A stretch of DNA of 64,000 bases from Pseudobacteriovorax sp. (GTDB lineage Bacteria > Bdellovibrionota_B > Oligoflexia > Oligoflexales > Oligoflexaceae), in the NCBI GenBank assembly GCA_013215145.1, contig JABSRP010000014.1:124001-188000 (forward strand). Direction: 5' to 3'. The translations under genes were made by a program, and so were the position numbers. Below, piece after piece: positions 17,645 to 24,711 of the stretch. The notes beneath the pieces are model-generated. The model was not told the DNA's origin. It saw only the letters and a program-made list of their open reading frames with translations, and searched no databases. Within the stretch, counting starts at the first letter, position 1. Every line of letters starts with the position of its first letter.

Positions 17645-17667
17645 ATCCACAATTAATAGGACCAGTT
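17645..17667. repeat. Right terminal inverted repeat of the IS
   Basis: Reverse complement reads AACTGGTC, CTA, TTAATTGTGGAT, matching the left end at 20 of 23 bases. It lies 77 bases upstream of the transposase start codon. Confidence 0.85.
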
Positions 17668-17675
17668 TACAAGAT

Positions 17676-18104
17676 CTAACGTTTCGACTCTAGATTCATC
17701 AGAGTCAAATAGATTCGTGATACCAGTTTTTCACCATTGGTGAAGTCAATTTGCCAAATCTGAGATCGTCGTCCCCAATGTATATTAGTCCCGTTAATCT
17801 GTATCTTATCGCTCAGTCTTCCAGAACTGACATGATTCGCATTAAGGCTCTGTCCCACAGCTACAAAACCAGATTCTAAGGTCAGATTTCCAGCAAGACT
17901 TCCAAGTGACTCTGCCAAAAGACAGGTAACGCCACCATGAAGTAATCCAAAGGGCTGTAAAACTTTTTCATTAACCACGATTTCCGCTTTAATAGATTTT
18001 TCGGCATCATTGATTTTTGTAATAATCATCTCACAATGACGATCGATAACAGCTGTTAGACTACTGTTCAGCTGGTCTAACGAAGGATTTTTCTTAAAAA
18101 ACAT
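17676..18104 (-). CDS. menI: 1,4-Dihydroxy-2-naphthoyl-CoA thioesterase (hotdog fold)
   Basis: 142 residues, close to E. coli YdiI/MenI in length and pattern. Diagnostic stretches are QPFGLLHGGVTCLLAESLGS (catalytic Glu within AES), GQSLNANHVSSGRL and HWGRRSQIWQID. In the YdiI family this enzyme releases DHNA from DHNA-CoA before prenylation by MenA, which fits the men operon 5 kb away. The ATG at 18104 has GGAG eight bases upstream; a TTG one codon earlier is the alternative. The broader PaaI family includes other acyl-CoA thioesterases. Confidence 0.8.
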   Translation of the reverse strand: MFFKKNPSLDQLNSSLTAVIDRHCEMIITKINDAEKSIKAEIVVNEKVLQPFGLLHGGVTCLLAESLGSLAGNLTLESGFVAVGQSLNANHVSSGRLSDKIQINGTNIHWGRRSQIWQIDFTNGEKLVSRIYLTLMNLESKR

Positions 18105-18127
18105 CAACTAATCTCCTGGGGGTTTTT

Positions 18128-19948
18128 TCAGCCTTCTTCAAGCTTAGCCTCTAATTCAGTCCATCGAGCATATAAGGTATCAACTTTTTCCTGTGCCAAG
18201 CCCAAAGCTTCTGCTAGCTTTTTCATCTCTCCTGGCTGACTCATAATCTCAGGTTTATTCATCTCTTCTTCTTTTAACGCTAAATCCTGTTCAGCCTCGA
18301 GGATAATCTCCTCCATCGCCTCGTACTCACGCTTTTCTTTGTAAGATAGTCGTCCCTTTCGGACACCGGTGTTTTTGCTATCTGCTTTAGTTTGAGGTGA
18401 TTTAGTCTTTTTACTAGATTTCCCTAGAAGGTTTTTTCGAAACTCTTTTTCCCATTGACTATAATCGGCATACAGCTCGGTATCTCCATTACCCAAAAAT
18501 CCTACACAGATATCGCTGAGTTTAGACATAAGAAAGCGATCATGGGAAACAAGTACTACAGCCCCAGGAAAATCTGCCATACTATCTTCGAGAACTTCAA
18601 GAGTCTGAATATCTAGATCATTAGTTGGCTCATCAAGAATCAAAATATCGGCATCAATCAACATTAATCGAGCGATGAGGATGCGAGCCTGTTCGCCTCC
18701 AGATAGACTACCAACGGTTTGCGTTAATTGCTCGGCATCGAATTGAAATCGTCTCGCCCAAGAGGCAACATGAACGGAACTTCCTCGGTACACAACGCTA
18801 TCGCCACCATCAGGGCTTAATGCATACTTTAGAGTCACTGATGTGTCTAGAGTATCGCGGTTTTGATCGAAGTAAGCGATTTTTAGGTTGGGAGCATGTA
18901 ATACCTCGCCTGAATCAAGCTCCATTTTTTTTTGAATGACCTTCAATAATGTTGACTTACCGCAGCCATTCGGACCCAAGACCCCAACTACTGTTCCGGG
19001 CGAAAGAATGAGACTCAATTCCGAAAATATTTTCTTTTCCTTAAACGATTTCGAGGCTTCTTTAACAACAATTAGCTGCTTGGATTTCCGCCCTGTCGCA
19101 GAAAAATCAATCTTACTCTCAGACTTACCCAGCTTTTTTCTAATTTTACCTAACTCGTCAATCAGTTCATGAGCCGCATCGGTCCGGCTTCTGGATTTTG
19201 TTGTTCGTGCCTTGGGACCTCGTCGCAACCATTCCACCTCTCTTCGCACTTTGTTCGACATCGCCTCTTCTTGTTTGGCAAGATTCTCGAAGTACTCGTC
19301 ACGAATATTCAGGAACTCTGTATAACCGCAGGCATGATAGAGGATACCATTTTTATAAGACGGACTTATCTCGGCTGTCGTCGTCACGGTTCTATCTAAG
19401 AAATATCGATCGTGGCTAATGACAACCCAAGCAAATCTTGACTGGCGCAACAAATCCTCTAACCATAGGACACTTTGAACATCCAAGTGGTTGGTGGGCT
19501 CGTCAAGGAAGAGTAAATCTGGTTCTACTATTAGGGAAGAAACAATTGACAGACGCTTGCGCCAACCACCTGATAGTGAGTTGACTTTGGCATCGGGATT
19601 ACTGAAACCAGCCTTTGTAATAATGGTCTCAATTTCTGTTACCATATGATCCGGGGACAATCCTGATTTACGAGCGAAATCCTGTAGGACCGACCTAGGA
19701 GTGTCGCTATCATCAAAGGATGAATCCTGACTGATATAAGCGACCTTTAAACCTTTCTTCCGGGAAACTTGACCATCATCTGGCTCAATGTCGCCGGCTA
19801 GTATTTTGAGAAAGGTTGATTTTCCAACACCATTTGCTCCTATAACGCCAATACGATCGCCTTGATTGACGCTAAACGATAGACCGGTAAATAGAGATTT
19901 GTGAGAGTAAACTTTGCTAATCTCGTGACAACTCAACAATTGCGACAT
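18128..19948 (-). CDS. uup: ABC-F ATPase of the Uup type
   Basis: 606 residues with two ABC ATPase domains and no membrane segment. Walker A motifs are GANGVGKST and GPNGCGKST; signatures are LSGGWRKR and LSGGEQAR; Walker B regions are DLLFLDEPTNHLD and DILILDEPTNDLD. A linker between the domains and a C-terminal coiled coil (about 520-606, EYEAMEEIILEAEQDL) match Uup, which acts on ribosomes or branched DNA rather than as a transporter. It lies 23 bases upstream of menI and may be co-transcribed with it. Confidence 0.9.
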   Translation of the reverse strand: MSQLLSCHEISKVYSHKSLFTGLSFSVNQGDRIGVIGANGVGKSTFLKILAGDIEPDDGQVSRKKGLKVAYISQDSSFDDSDTPRSVLQDFARKSGLSPDHMVTEIETIITKAGFSNPDAKVNSLSGGWRKRLSIVSSLIVEPDLLFLDEPTNHLDVQSVLWLEDLLRQSRFAWVVISHDRYFLDRTVTTTAEISPSYKNGILYHACGYTEFLNIRDEYFENLAKQEEAMSNKVRREVEWLRRGPKARTTKSRSRTDAAHELIDELGKIRKKLGKSESKIDFSATGRKSKQLIVVKEASKSFKEKKIFSELSLILSPGTVVGVLGPNGCGKSTLLKVIQKKMELDSGEVLHAPNLKIAYFDQNRDTLDTSVTLKYALSPDGGDSVVYRGSSVHVASWARRFQFDAEQLTQTVGSLSGGEQARILIARLMLIDADILILDEPTNDLDIQTLEVLEDSMADFPGAVVLVSHDRFLMSKLSDICVGFLGNGDTELYADYSQWEKEFRKNLLGKSSKKTKSPQTKADSKNTGVRKGRLSYKEKREYEAMEEIILEAEQDLALKEEEMNKPEIMSQPGEMKKLAEALGLAQEKVDTLYARWTELEAKLEEG

Positions 19949-20122
19949 AATTCCTCCACCAGTTTAGTAGGGCAAATTATCACAGTGTGAGGAAAGTACC
20001 AACCTGTGGCTTCAAATTCACACCTGAACGTCTTCAATCTCAATATGCGAGCTCTAAGATCCCATTTAAGTAAATATTATTAAACACTTATGATTCGGCA
20101 CAGGTCTTGAAATATCTCTTTC

Positions 20123-20141
20123 GACGGGGATGCCTTCCGTC
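20123..20141 (+). other. Small hairpin in the 5' leader of the outer-membrane gene
   Basis: GACGG (20123-20127) can pair with CCGTC (20137-20141) around a 9-base loop, a few bases before the AAGGAG ribosome site of the gene at 20161. It may protect the mRNA 5' end. The rest of the 212-base gap is AT-rich with no clear promoter. Confidence 0.3.
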
Positions 20142-20160
20142 TTTCATAAGGAGAATTATT

Positions 20161-21090
20161 ATGACTAGATTTAACAATGGAAAAACAATTCAATCAGCTC
20201 TCATCGTCAGTGGCCTACTTATTAGTGCTAGTGGCTTTGGCGTCACAAGCTCTAAAGAATTCGGCGTTGACCTTGTCAACCCGTCACAATACCGTGCTCT
20301 CGACAATAGCACATCCGGACAGTACACAAACCAGTCTATAAGTGAAGAATCTAAGTCCGAGGACGCTAGCTCAGAAAGCTCTATAAATTCAAATGAAGTC
20401 AGCGCTTTCGGTAAGTACAACCTACCTTATGGTTTTTACGCTGGGGCACAAGTCGACTATGCCATCATCAAAGCTGAAAACGACGACTTCGACAGTGAAT
20501 CCAGTTCCGTTAGGGCTAAACCATTTCTTGGTTATGGCATTAATGACAACTGGACCGTGGCTTACGAAGCGGAAGTTGAGCAAATCAACCCTGATGAGGA
20601 TGCAGAGCTTGAATTAGACGATGAGCAAACAGTGGTTCACACTCTGGGCGCATCTTTTGCCAACGAAAAATTTGAGGCCGGGGCCGTTTATAAAACCGAA
20701 GACGAATCTGACATCGTTTTCAAGCCGCAGACCTTAATTTTTCACGGAAAAGTTATGTTGACAGATTCCCTCAACGTTGGCGGGAATATCAAACAAGAAG
20801 ACTCTGATGGCGCCGAGCGCATTACGACAACGCTAACATCGGCTTATAGTTTGAATCCTATGTGGGATTTCGAGGGAGCCTTAGGCTACGGACTAGGGAC
20901 AGATGATGATGTCGATGAGTCAACTATCCTAACAAGCGTGGGCGCCTATCTGAATGTAAAAGAAAATGTCAGACTTGGTACTACAATTAGCTACAGTACA
21001 CAAGAGACAGAAGTTGACCTAGCTGGCTTCGACTCTACCGATACTCGCAATGGCCTTGCTTTTGCTCTAAACGCAAATTACCGTTTCTAA
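20161..21090 (+). CDS. Outer-membrane beta-barrel protein, function unknown
   Basis: 309 residues from the ATG at 20161, which has AAGGAG at ideal spacing; the open frame upstream lacks a ribosome site. A signal peptide (about 1-26, ending ASGFG) is followed by an acidic, Ser-rich stretch and then alternating hydrophobic/hydrophilic segments such as YNLPYGFYAGAQVDYAI. The protein ends in NANYRF; a C-terminal Phe is the BAM recognition signal of outer-membrane barrels. The repeated strand pattern suggests 10-14 strands. No family was recognised. Confidence 0.75.
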   Translation: MTRFNNGKTIQSALIVSGLLISASGFGVTSSKEFGVDLVNPSQYRALDNSTSGQYTNQSISEESKSEDASSESSINSNEVSAFGKYNLPYGFYAGAQVDYAIIKAENDDFDSESSSVRAKPFLGYGINDNWTVAYEAEVEQINPDEDAELELDDEQTVVHTLGASFANEKFEAGAVYKTEDESDIVFKPQTLIFHGKVMLTDSLNVGGNIKQEDSDGAERITTTLTSAYSLNPMWDFEGALGYGLGTDDDVDESTILTSVGAYLNVKENVRLGTTISYSTQETEVDLAGFDSTDTRNGLAFALNANYRF

Positions 21091-21114
21091 CCTAAACCCT
21101 ATCTGGTCATGATT

Positions 21115-21822
21115 CTAAGGAGCTTCGGCTCCTTGGATCCAAGACCAGTTTCTTCCTGATGATACCCCATCTCGTCGGTAACTGTGCCAGCGGTTTTTAT
21201 TAACAAAGGTGCAATCTCGCATCCAAGTGATCTGCTCCGGTGGCACACCTTCCTCAGCAAGAAGCAAGCAGGTCAAACTGCCAATATCTAGGAACCATCG
21301 ATCGCGATTTCCCTTTATCAATACCCAAGCTTCGTCAAAGGACTTATCGGAAAGAAAACTGGAAAGCCTTTCCATCACGTCTGGACCTACCTCATAGGCG
21401 TTAGCCTGGATATGAGGTCCTATAGCCACCCATACAGATGATTTGTCTCTGATACGCGTCATAGCTTCGGCCACGATTCCTTGGACTAACCCTCTCCACC
21501 CTCCGTGAATCGCCATAGTCACATCTCGGTCGTAGACCAATATCGGAACACAGTCAGCAGTTTGAATCCCAAGAGGGCCGACATTGCTGCTCGCAGCGAC
21601 GCCGTCGGCCGATACATTGGCAACCTCTGATGGCTTGGAGCTACGGTCTAGTTCAAGAATATGAGTACCATGTACTTGTTTTGGAGCAAACATGGGATCA
21701 GGTTTGGTATCTAGCCTACCGTAGAAGCCGTGGCGGATTCCACGCTGTCTCCAGCTAGGGATGTGATCCCCTGGATCTGCAAACTGGAGAGCCTCCAAAA
21801 ACTTCCGAACTGGAAATGCCAT
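21115..21822 (-). CDS. pgeF: YfiH/PgeF family (laccase-domain) protein
   Basis: 235 residues, full length for the YfiH family. Conserved features: PKQVHGT, TADCVPILVYD (Cys ligand) and AIHGGWRGLVQGIV (His ligand), the metal-site motifs of the family. Members act on purine nucleosides and also edit a peptidoglycan precursor error (PgeF). Earlier annotation as a polyphenol oxidase rests on weak activity. It is the last gene of the long pil-parA run, three bases after the ParA stop. Confidence 0.88.
   Translation of the reverse strand: MAFPVRKFLEALQFADPGDHIPSWRQRGIRHGFYGRLDTKPDPMFAPKQVHGTHILELDRSSKPSEVANVSADGVAASSNVGPLGIQTADCVPILVYDRDVTMAIHGGWRGLVQGIVAEAMTRIRDKSSVWVAIGPHIQANAYEVGPDVMERLSSFLSDKSFDEAWVLIKGNRDRWFLDIGSLTCLLLAEEGVPPEQITWMRDCTFVNKNRWHSYRRDGVSSGRNWSWIQGAEAP
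21117..21134. terminator. UUCG-loop hairpin between convergent genes
   Basis: AAGGAGC TTCG GCTCCTT is a perfect 7-bp stem with a TTCG tetraloop, placed just after the outer-membrane gene and over the last codons of the convergent pgeF. It lacks a T-run on either side, so termination is possible but not certain; it may instead be a 3'-end stabiliser. Confidence 0.45.
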
Positions 21823-21825
21823 TGG

Positions 21826-22695
21826 CTACAAACTCGCCTGCTTAGATGGAGCCTGATCTTTGCGGTTCCTGCGAGATCTCGTCGCCCCCTTTTTCTTTGC
21901 TTTTTTCCCGGTCTTAGATGGTTTTGGGGATAGCATTGAGGCAAGAGCTAAAAACTCCTTGGTAAGCTTATGAGATTTTTTAAAAAACGGTAGGGGTACA
22001 CCTGCAGAGTGACTCTCCCTCATAACAACCGAACTTGAGAGATAAGGTTTAAGTATAGGTAGGTTCTCACTCTCTAATTTTTCGATCAGCTCAGTAGGAA
22101 GTCGAGCAGTTGCCATAAAATGATTTATGATGATTCCCTCTAAAATGAGGTTAGGCCGATGATCTTCCACAACTTCTTCAACCGCCTCCCGTACTTTAGC
22201 AATAGCATCAGCACTAAAGGCATCACAATCAAAAGGAATCAAGACAGCGTCTACAGCCATCAGAGCAGACATGGAGTAAAAATTAAGTGCGGGAGGGGTA
22301 TCAAATATGACCTCTTCAAATCCTAGCTTTTCGGCAGTAGCTTCGATAGCTTCTGCGAGCTTGAAGATCTTATAGCGACCCTCCAATTTTGGCTGTAGTT
22401 CTTTCAGAGCATCGTCCGCTGGGATGACGAACAAATTTTCATAGGGGGAGGGACAAATTGTATTGAGTAAAGAATCCTTAAACAGCCGAAAACTCAGAGT
22501 TGATGCAAAAAAATCAGAGACTGTAGCTTCACAACTCTGTAAGCGATCACCAAGCAGGTAACTTGAGGCATTCGCCTGCGCATCTAAATCCACGACGAGC
22601 GTCTTTCTTCCCAAAGCAGCAAAGGAAGACGCTAAATTACAACTAATAGATGTTTTACCCACGCCACCTTTTTGGTTAAATACGACGCGCTTCAT
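21826..22695 (-). CDS. ParA/Soj-type ATPase with basic C-terminal tail
   Basis: 289 residues from the ATG at 22695, which is preceded by GGAGG; the frame extends 21 codons upstream without a ribosome site. The deviant Walker A motif is FNQKGGVGKTS, followed by VDLDAQANASSYL and FDTPPAL (Walker B). After the ATPase fold, the last 30 residues are mostly Lys, Arg and Ser (KTGKKAKKKGATRSRRNRK), which may bind nucleoid or lipid. No ParB is nearby, so it is an orphan ParA in the pil operon, possibly positioning a cell structure. That role is inference. Confidence 0.85.
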   Translation of the reverse strand: MKRVVFNQKGGVGKTSISCNLASSFAALGRKTLVVDLDAQANASSYLLGDRLQSCEATVSDFFASTLSFRLFKDSLLNTICPSPYENLFVIPADDALKELQPKLEGRYKIFKLAEAIEATAEKLGFEEVIFDTPPALNFYSMSALMAVDAVLIPFDCDAFSADAIAKVREAVEEVVEDHRPNLILEGIIINHFMATARLPTELIEKLESENLPILKPYLSSSVVMRESHSAGVPLPFFKKSHKLTKEFLALASMLSPKPSKTGKKAKKKGATRSRRNRKDQAPSKQASL

Positions 22696-22777
22696 AGGAG
22701 TCCTCCCTAGTTTTTTACCTAAGGCTTTAACTCTATTTTGGCAGGCAGAAAAAATCAAATGAAGATATACAGAAGTC

Positions 22778-23239
22778 TTAGTCGATCAAGCTTTCGAGTA
22801 GACCAAACAATCCGGTTATGTAGGACGGAATTCCGAATCCGTAGACCACTCCAATAGCATGCTTAGCAGTAAGTGATTTCTGGCGTATTTCCTCACGACG
22901 CGAAATGTTGGAAATATGAACCTCGACAAACTTTAGATCGATTCCAGCCAGTCGATCCGCAAGGGCCAGAGACGTATGAGTCCAAGCTGCAGGATTAATG
23001 ACCGCGCCGTCCCAGGGTTTGGACAGCTCATCAAGAAACGCTCCCTCATGATTGCTTTGGAAAAATTCGAACTCCAGCTCACAGCCGAAAAACTTCTGTA
23101 ACTCCAGTCGCCGCTCTGACAAACCGTTTTCCAAATCTTTTAGTTGCTGAAACCCATATATTTCAGGCTGCCGACTTCCTAAAATATCTAAATTGACCCC
23201 ATTAGCAATAAGGATTTTAAGTTTTTTATGATTCGTCAC
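22778..23239 (-). CDS. aroQ: Type II 3-dehydroquinate dehydratase
   Basis: 153 residues. Type II dehydratases remove water from 3-dehydroquinate in the shikimate pathway, feeding chorismate to the trp and men genes. Visible motifs: NGVNLDILGSRQPEIYG with the catalytic Tyr, FFQSNHEGAFLDEL, NPAAWTHTSLAL with the catalytic His, and EVHISNISRREEIRQKS...GVVYGFG. Its start overlaps the TPR gene by 14 bases. In several proteobacteria a different shikimate gene (aroK) follows pilQ, so an aro gene in the pil operon is a familiar theme. Confidence 0.92.
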   Translation of the reverse strand: MTNHKKLKILIANGVNLDILGSRQPEIYGFQQLKDLENGLSERRLELQKFFGCELEFEFFQSNHEGAFLDELSKPWDGAVINPAAWTHTSLALADRLAGIDLKFVEVHISNISRREEIRQKSLTAKHAIGVVYGFGIPSYITGLFGLLESLID

Positions 23240-24158
23240 TCTCGTCCAATCTATAAATAAGTGTATTTAATATTTCAATCTTGCGATCGATGATTTCAAC
23301 CTGCTCCAAACGCTGAACTAACTCAGGATCAAACTCTTTTTCCCGTTTTTCCTGTTGGCTACGCAGAGCTTGGACCTCCAATAGTTCCTTCCGATATAGC
23401 TCGTTTTTGGGTGCCATATGAAGCAGTTTTTTAAAAATATCTTGAGCTTTTTCATACCTCTCTTGCTTTCTATAGACTCTAGCCAGAGTCAACGCATCCA
23501 TAGTTTGATCGTTTTTATTGGATGAAGAATTGTTTGGCCGCGGTGAAAAAATCTGATCCAATGGAGCCACATAAAAACCAGATATGATTTGGGAAAGATC
23601 CGACTCCTCCTGCTCATTTGAATCATTAACGACTGGTTTTTTGTAGCTAGCAAAAACGGAGTTTAAATCGTATCCGTCGCCGATTAACTGACGAACAAAC
23701 AAATCGCGTGCAACAGCAAAGCCATGAACATCAAGCTGTTCACAAAGAGTACGCACCTCCGACGAATGAAAACCCCTGCCTTCGATTTCAGTTTTGCTAC
23801 GATAGGCAGCCTCTTCAAAATCGAGAACCACAGCTAGCTTCAGTGACAAAACTTGAGCTGCCATATTATCATTCAAACGCACGGGAGACTGTGACAAAAC
23901 CTCCCAGGCCTCGGTAAAAATGGACTTTTCAAACAGGCTTCGGGCTAGCACAACTCTGGCAGGTGAGTAGGAGGGATGACGCTGTAATCCATCTAAAAGA
24001 ATTTGAAGGCTGTCATCATCATAGCCATACTTACGCAGCAATTCAGCTACGGGTAGGAAAAACCTACCCTTTGGATGCTTAATAAAGCTTTCCAAAGACT
24101 CTCTGTCTGTTCGGGATAAATCATGTCGTTCTGATAACTCTTTCCAGGTGTTGATCAT
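23226..24158 (-). CDS. TPR-repeat protein of the pil operon
   Basis: 310 residues with no signal peptide. Helical hairpins of tetratricopeptide type are visible: RFFLPVAELLRKYGYDDDSLQILLDGLQRHPSY near residues 30-65 and ALTLARVYRKQERYEKAQDIFKKLLHMAP near 220-255. A low-complexity linker with NNSSSNKND lies between, and the C-terminus is a coiled coil (VQRLEQVEIIDRKIEILN). It starts one base after the upstream lipoprotein stop. It is probably a cytoplasmic scaffold; partner unknown. Confidence 0.75.
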   Translation of the reverse strand: MINTWKELSERHDLSRTDRESLESFIKHPKGRFFLPVAELLRKYGYDDDSLQILLDGLQRHPSYSPARVVLARSLFEKSIFTEAWEVLSQSPVRLNDNMAAQVLSLKLAVVLDFEEAAYRSKTEIEGRGFHSSEVRTLCEQLDVHGFAVARDLFVRQLIGDGYDLNSVFASYKKPVVNDSNEQEESDLSQIISGFYVAPLDQIFSPRPNNSSSNKNDQTMDALTLARVYRKQERYEKAQDIFKKLLHMAPKNELYRKELLEVQALRSQQEKREKEFDPELVQRLEQVEIIDRKIEILNTLIYRLDESDES

Positions 24159-24710
24159 CTAGTTTGGTTCCTGGGTGGTGACTTGGACGGTGGCCTCATC
24201 AGAGAATAAGGCTCCCGTATGAACCTGAGCCTTCACTTCAGTGGTTTCTCCGACTTCAGGGCAGTCGGCAAAGACCTCCATAGTCACGACTCCACAAGCG
24301 TCGGAACACCAATTTTCCTGAGGAGTCACAATTCCCTTATAGCGCGCGGGTGTGAAAACTCCATTTTCTATCACCACATTCGGATTGTGTTCGGGATTAT
24401 CGGACATAATTCCACTAATGACTGGCTCCATAGATACGGTTGGCACTGGAACGATTTTTGTCGCATTTGCCTCCAATTCATCTGGTGTTTCAGTCACGAT
24501 TCTCCAATAGAAGGTAAATGGATCTGATATGGCCTCTCCTGCTTGATCACTAGGACAGAAATAGTTACTGGGACTCGCCATGTTAACAATTGTTGCTTCA
24601 ATGGGGCCTATAATTGCGTTGGAACAATTCAGGGAACATAAGCCCGCGTCCTCAGGTTTTTCTGAGCAGCCCACAACCACTATCGATAAAAAAATAAAAA
24701 GTACTCGCAT
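24159..24710 (-). CDS. Cysteine-containing lipoprotein of the pil operon
   Basis: About 183 residues. From the ATG at 24710 (AAGG ribosome site inside the end of pilQ) the protein opens with MRVLFIFLSIVVVGCSEK, a lipoprotein signal with lipobox VVGC. After it come Cys pairs (LCSLNCS, WCSDACG, ADCPEVG) that could form disulfides, and a beta-rich region with an Ig-like look (TFYWRIVTETPDELE). It follows pilQ with one base between. It may be a pilotin-like or accessory pilus lipoprotein, but no family was recognised. Confidence 0.65.
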   Translation of the reverse strand: MRVLFIFLSIVVVGCSEKPEDAGLCSLNCSNAIIGPIEATIVNMASPSNYFCPSDQAGEAISDPFTFYWRIVTETPDELEANATKIVPVPTVSMEPVISGIMSDNPEHNPNVVIENGVFTPARYKGIVTPQENWCSDACGVVTMEVFADCPEVGETTEVKAQVHTGALFSDEATVQVTTQEPN

Positions 24711-24711
24711 A

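Larger units (their letters stand above)
16665..17667. mobile_element. Complete insertion sequence, about 1.0 kb
   Basis: A single transposase gene is flanked by 23-bp imperfect terminal inverted repeats: left 16665-16687 and right 17645-17667, identical at 20 of 23 positions (AACTGGTC, three mismatches, TTAATTGTGGAT). The element begins one base after the stop of the 7TM sensor gene and ends eight bases before the stop of menI. No clear direct target duplication is visible at the edges, so the insertion may be old or the true ends may differ by a few bases. Confidence 0.85.

Noticed and set aside
16651..17677. Target site duplication of the IS
   Set aside because: AGTTTA occurs on both sides but not adjacent to matched ends, so I do not call a duplication.
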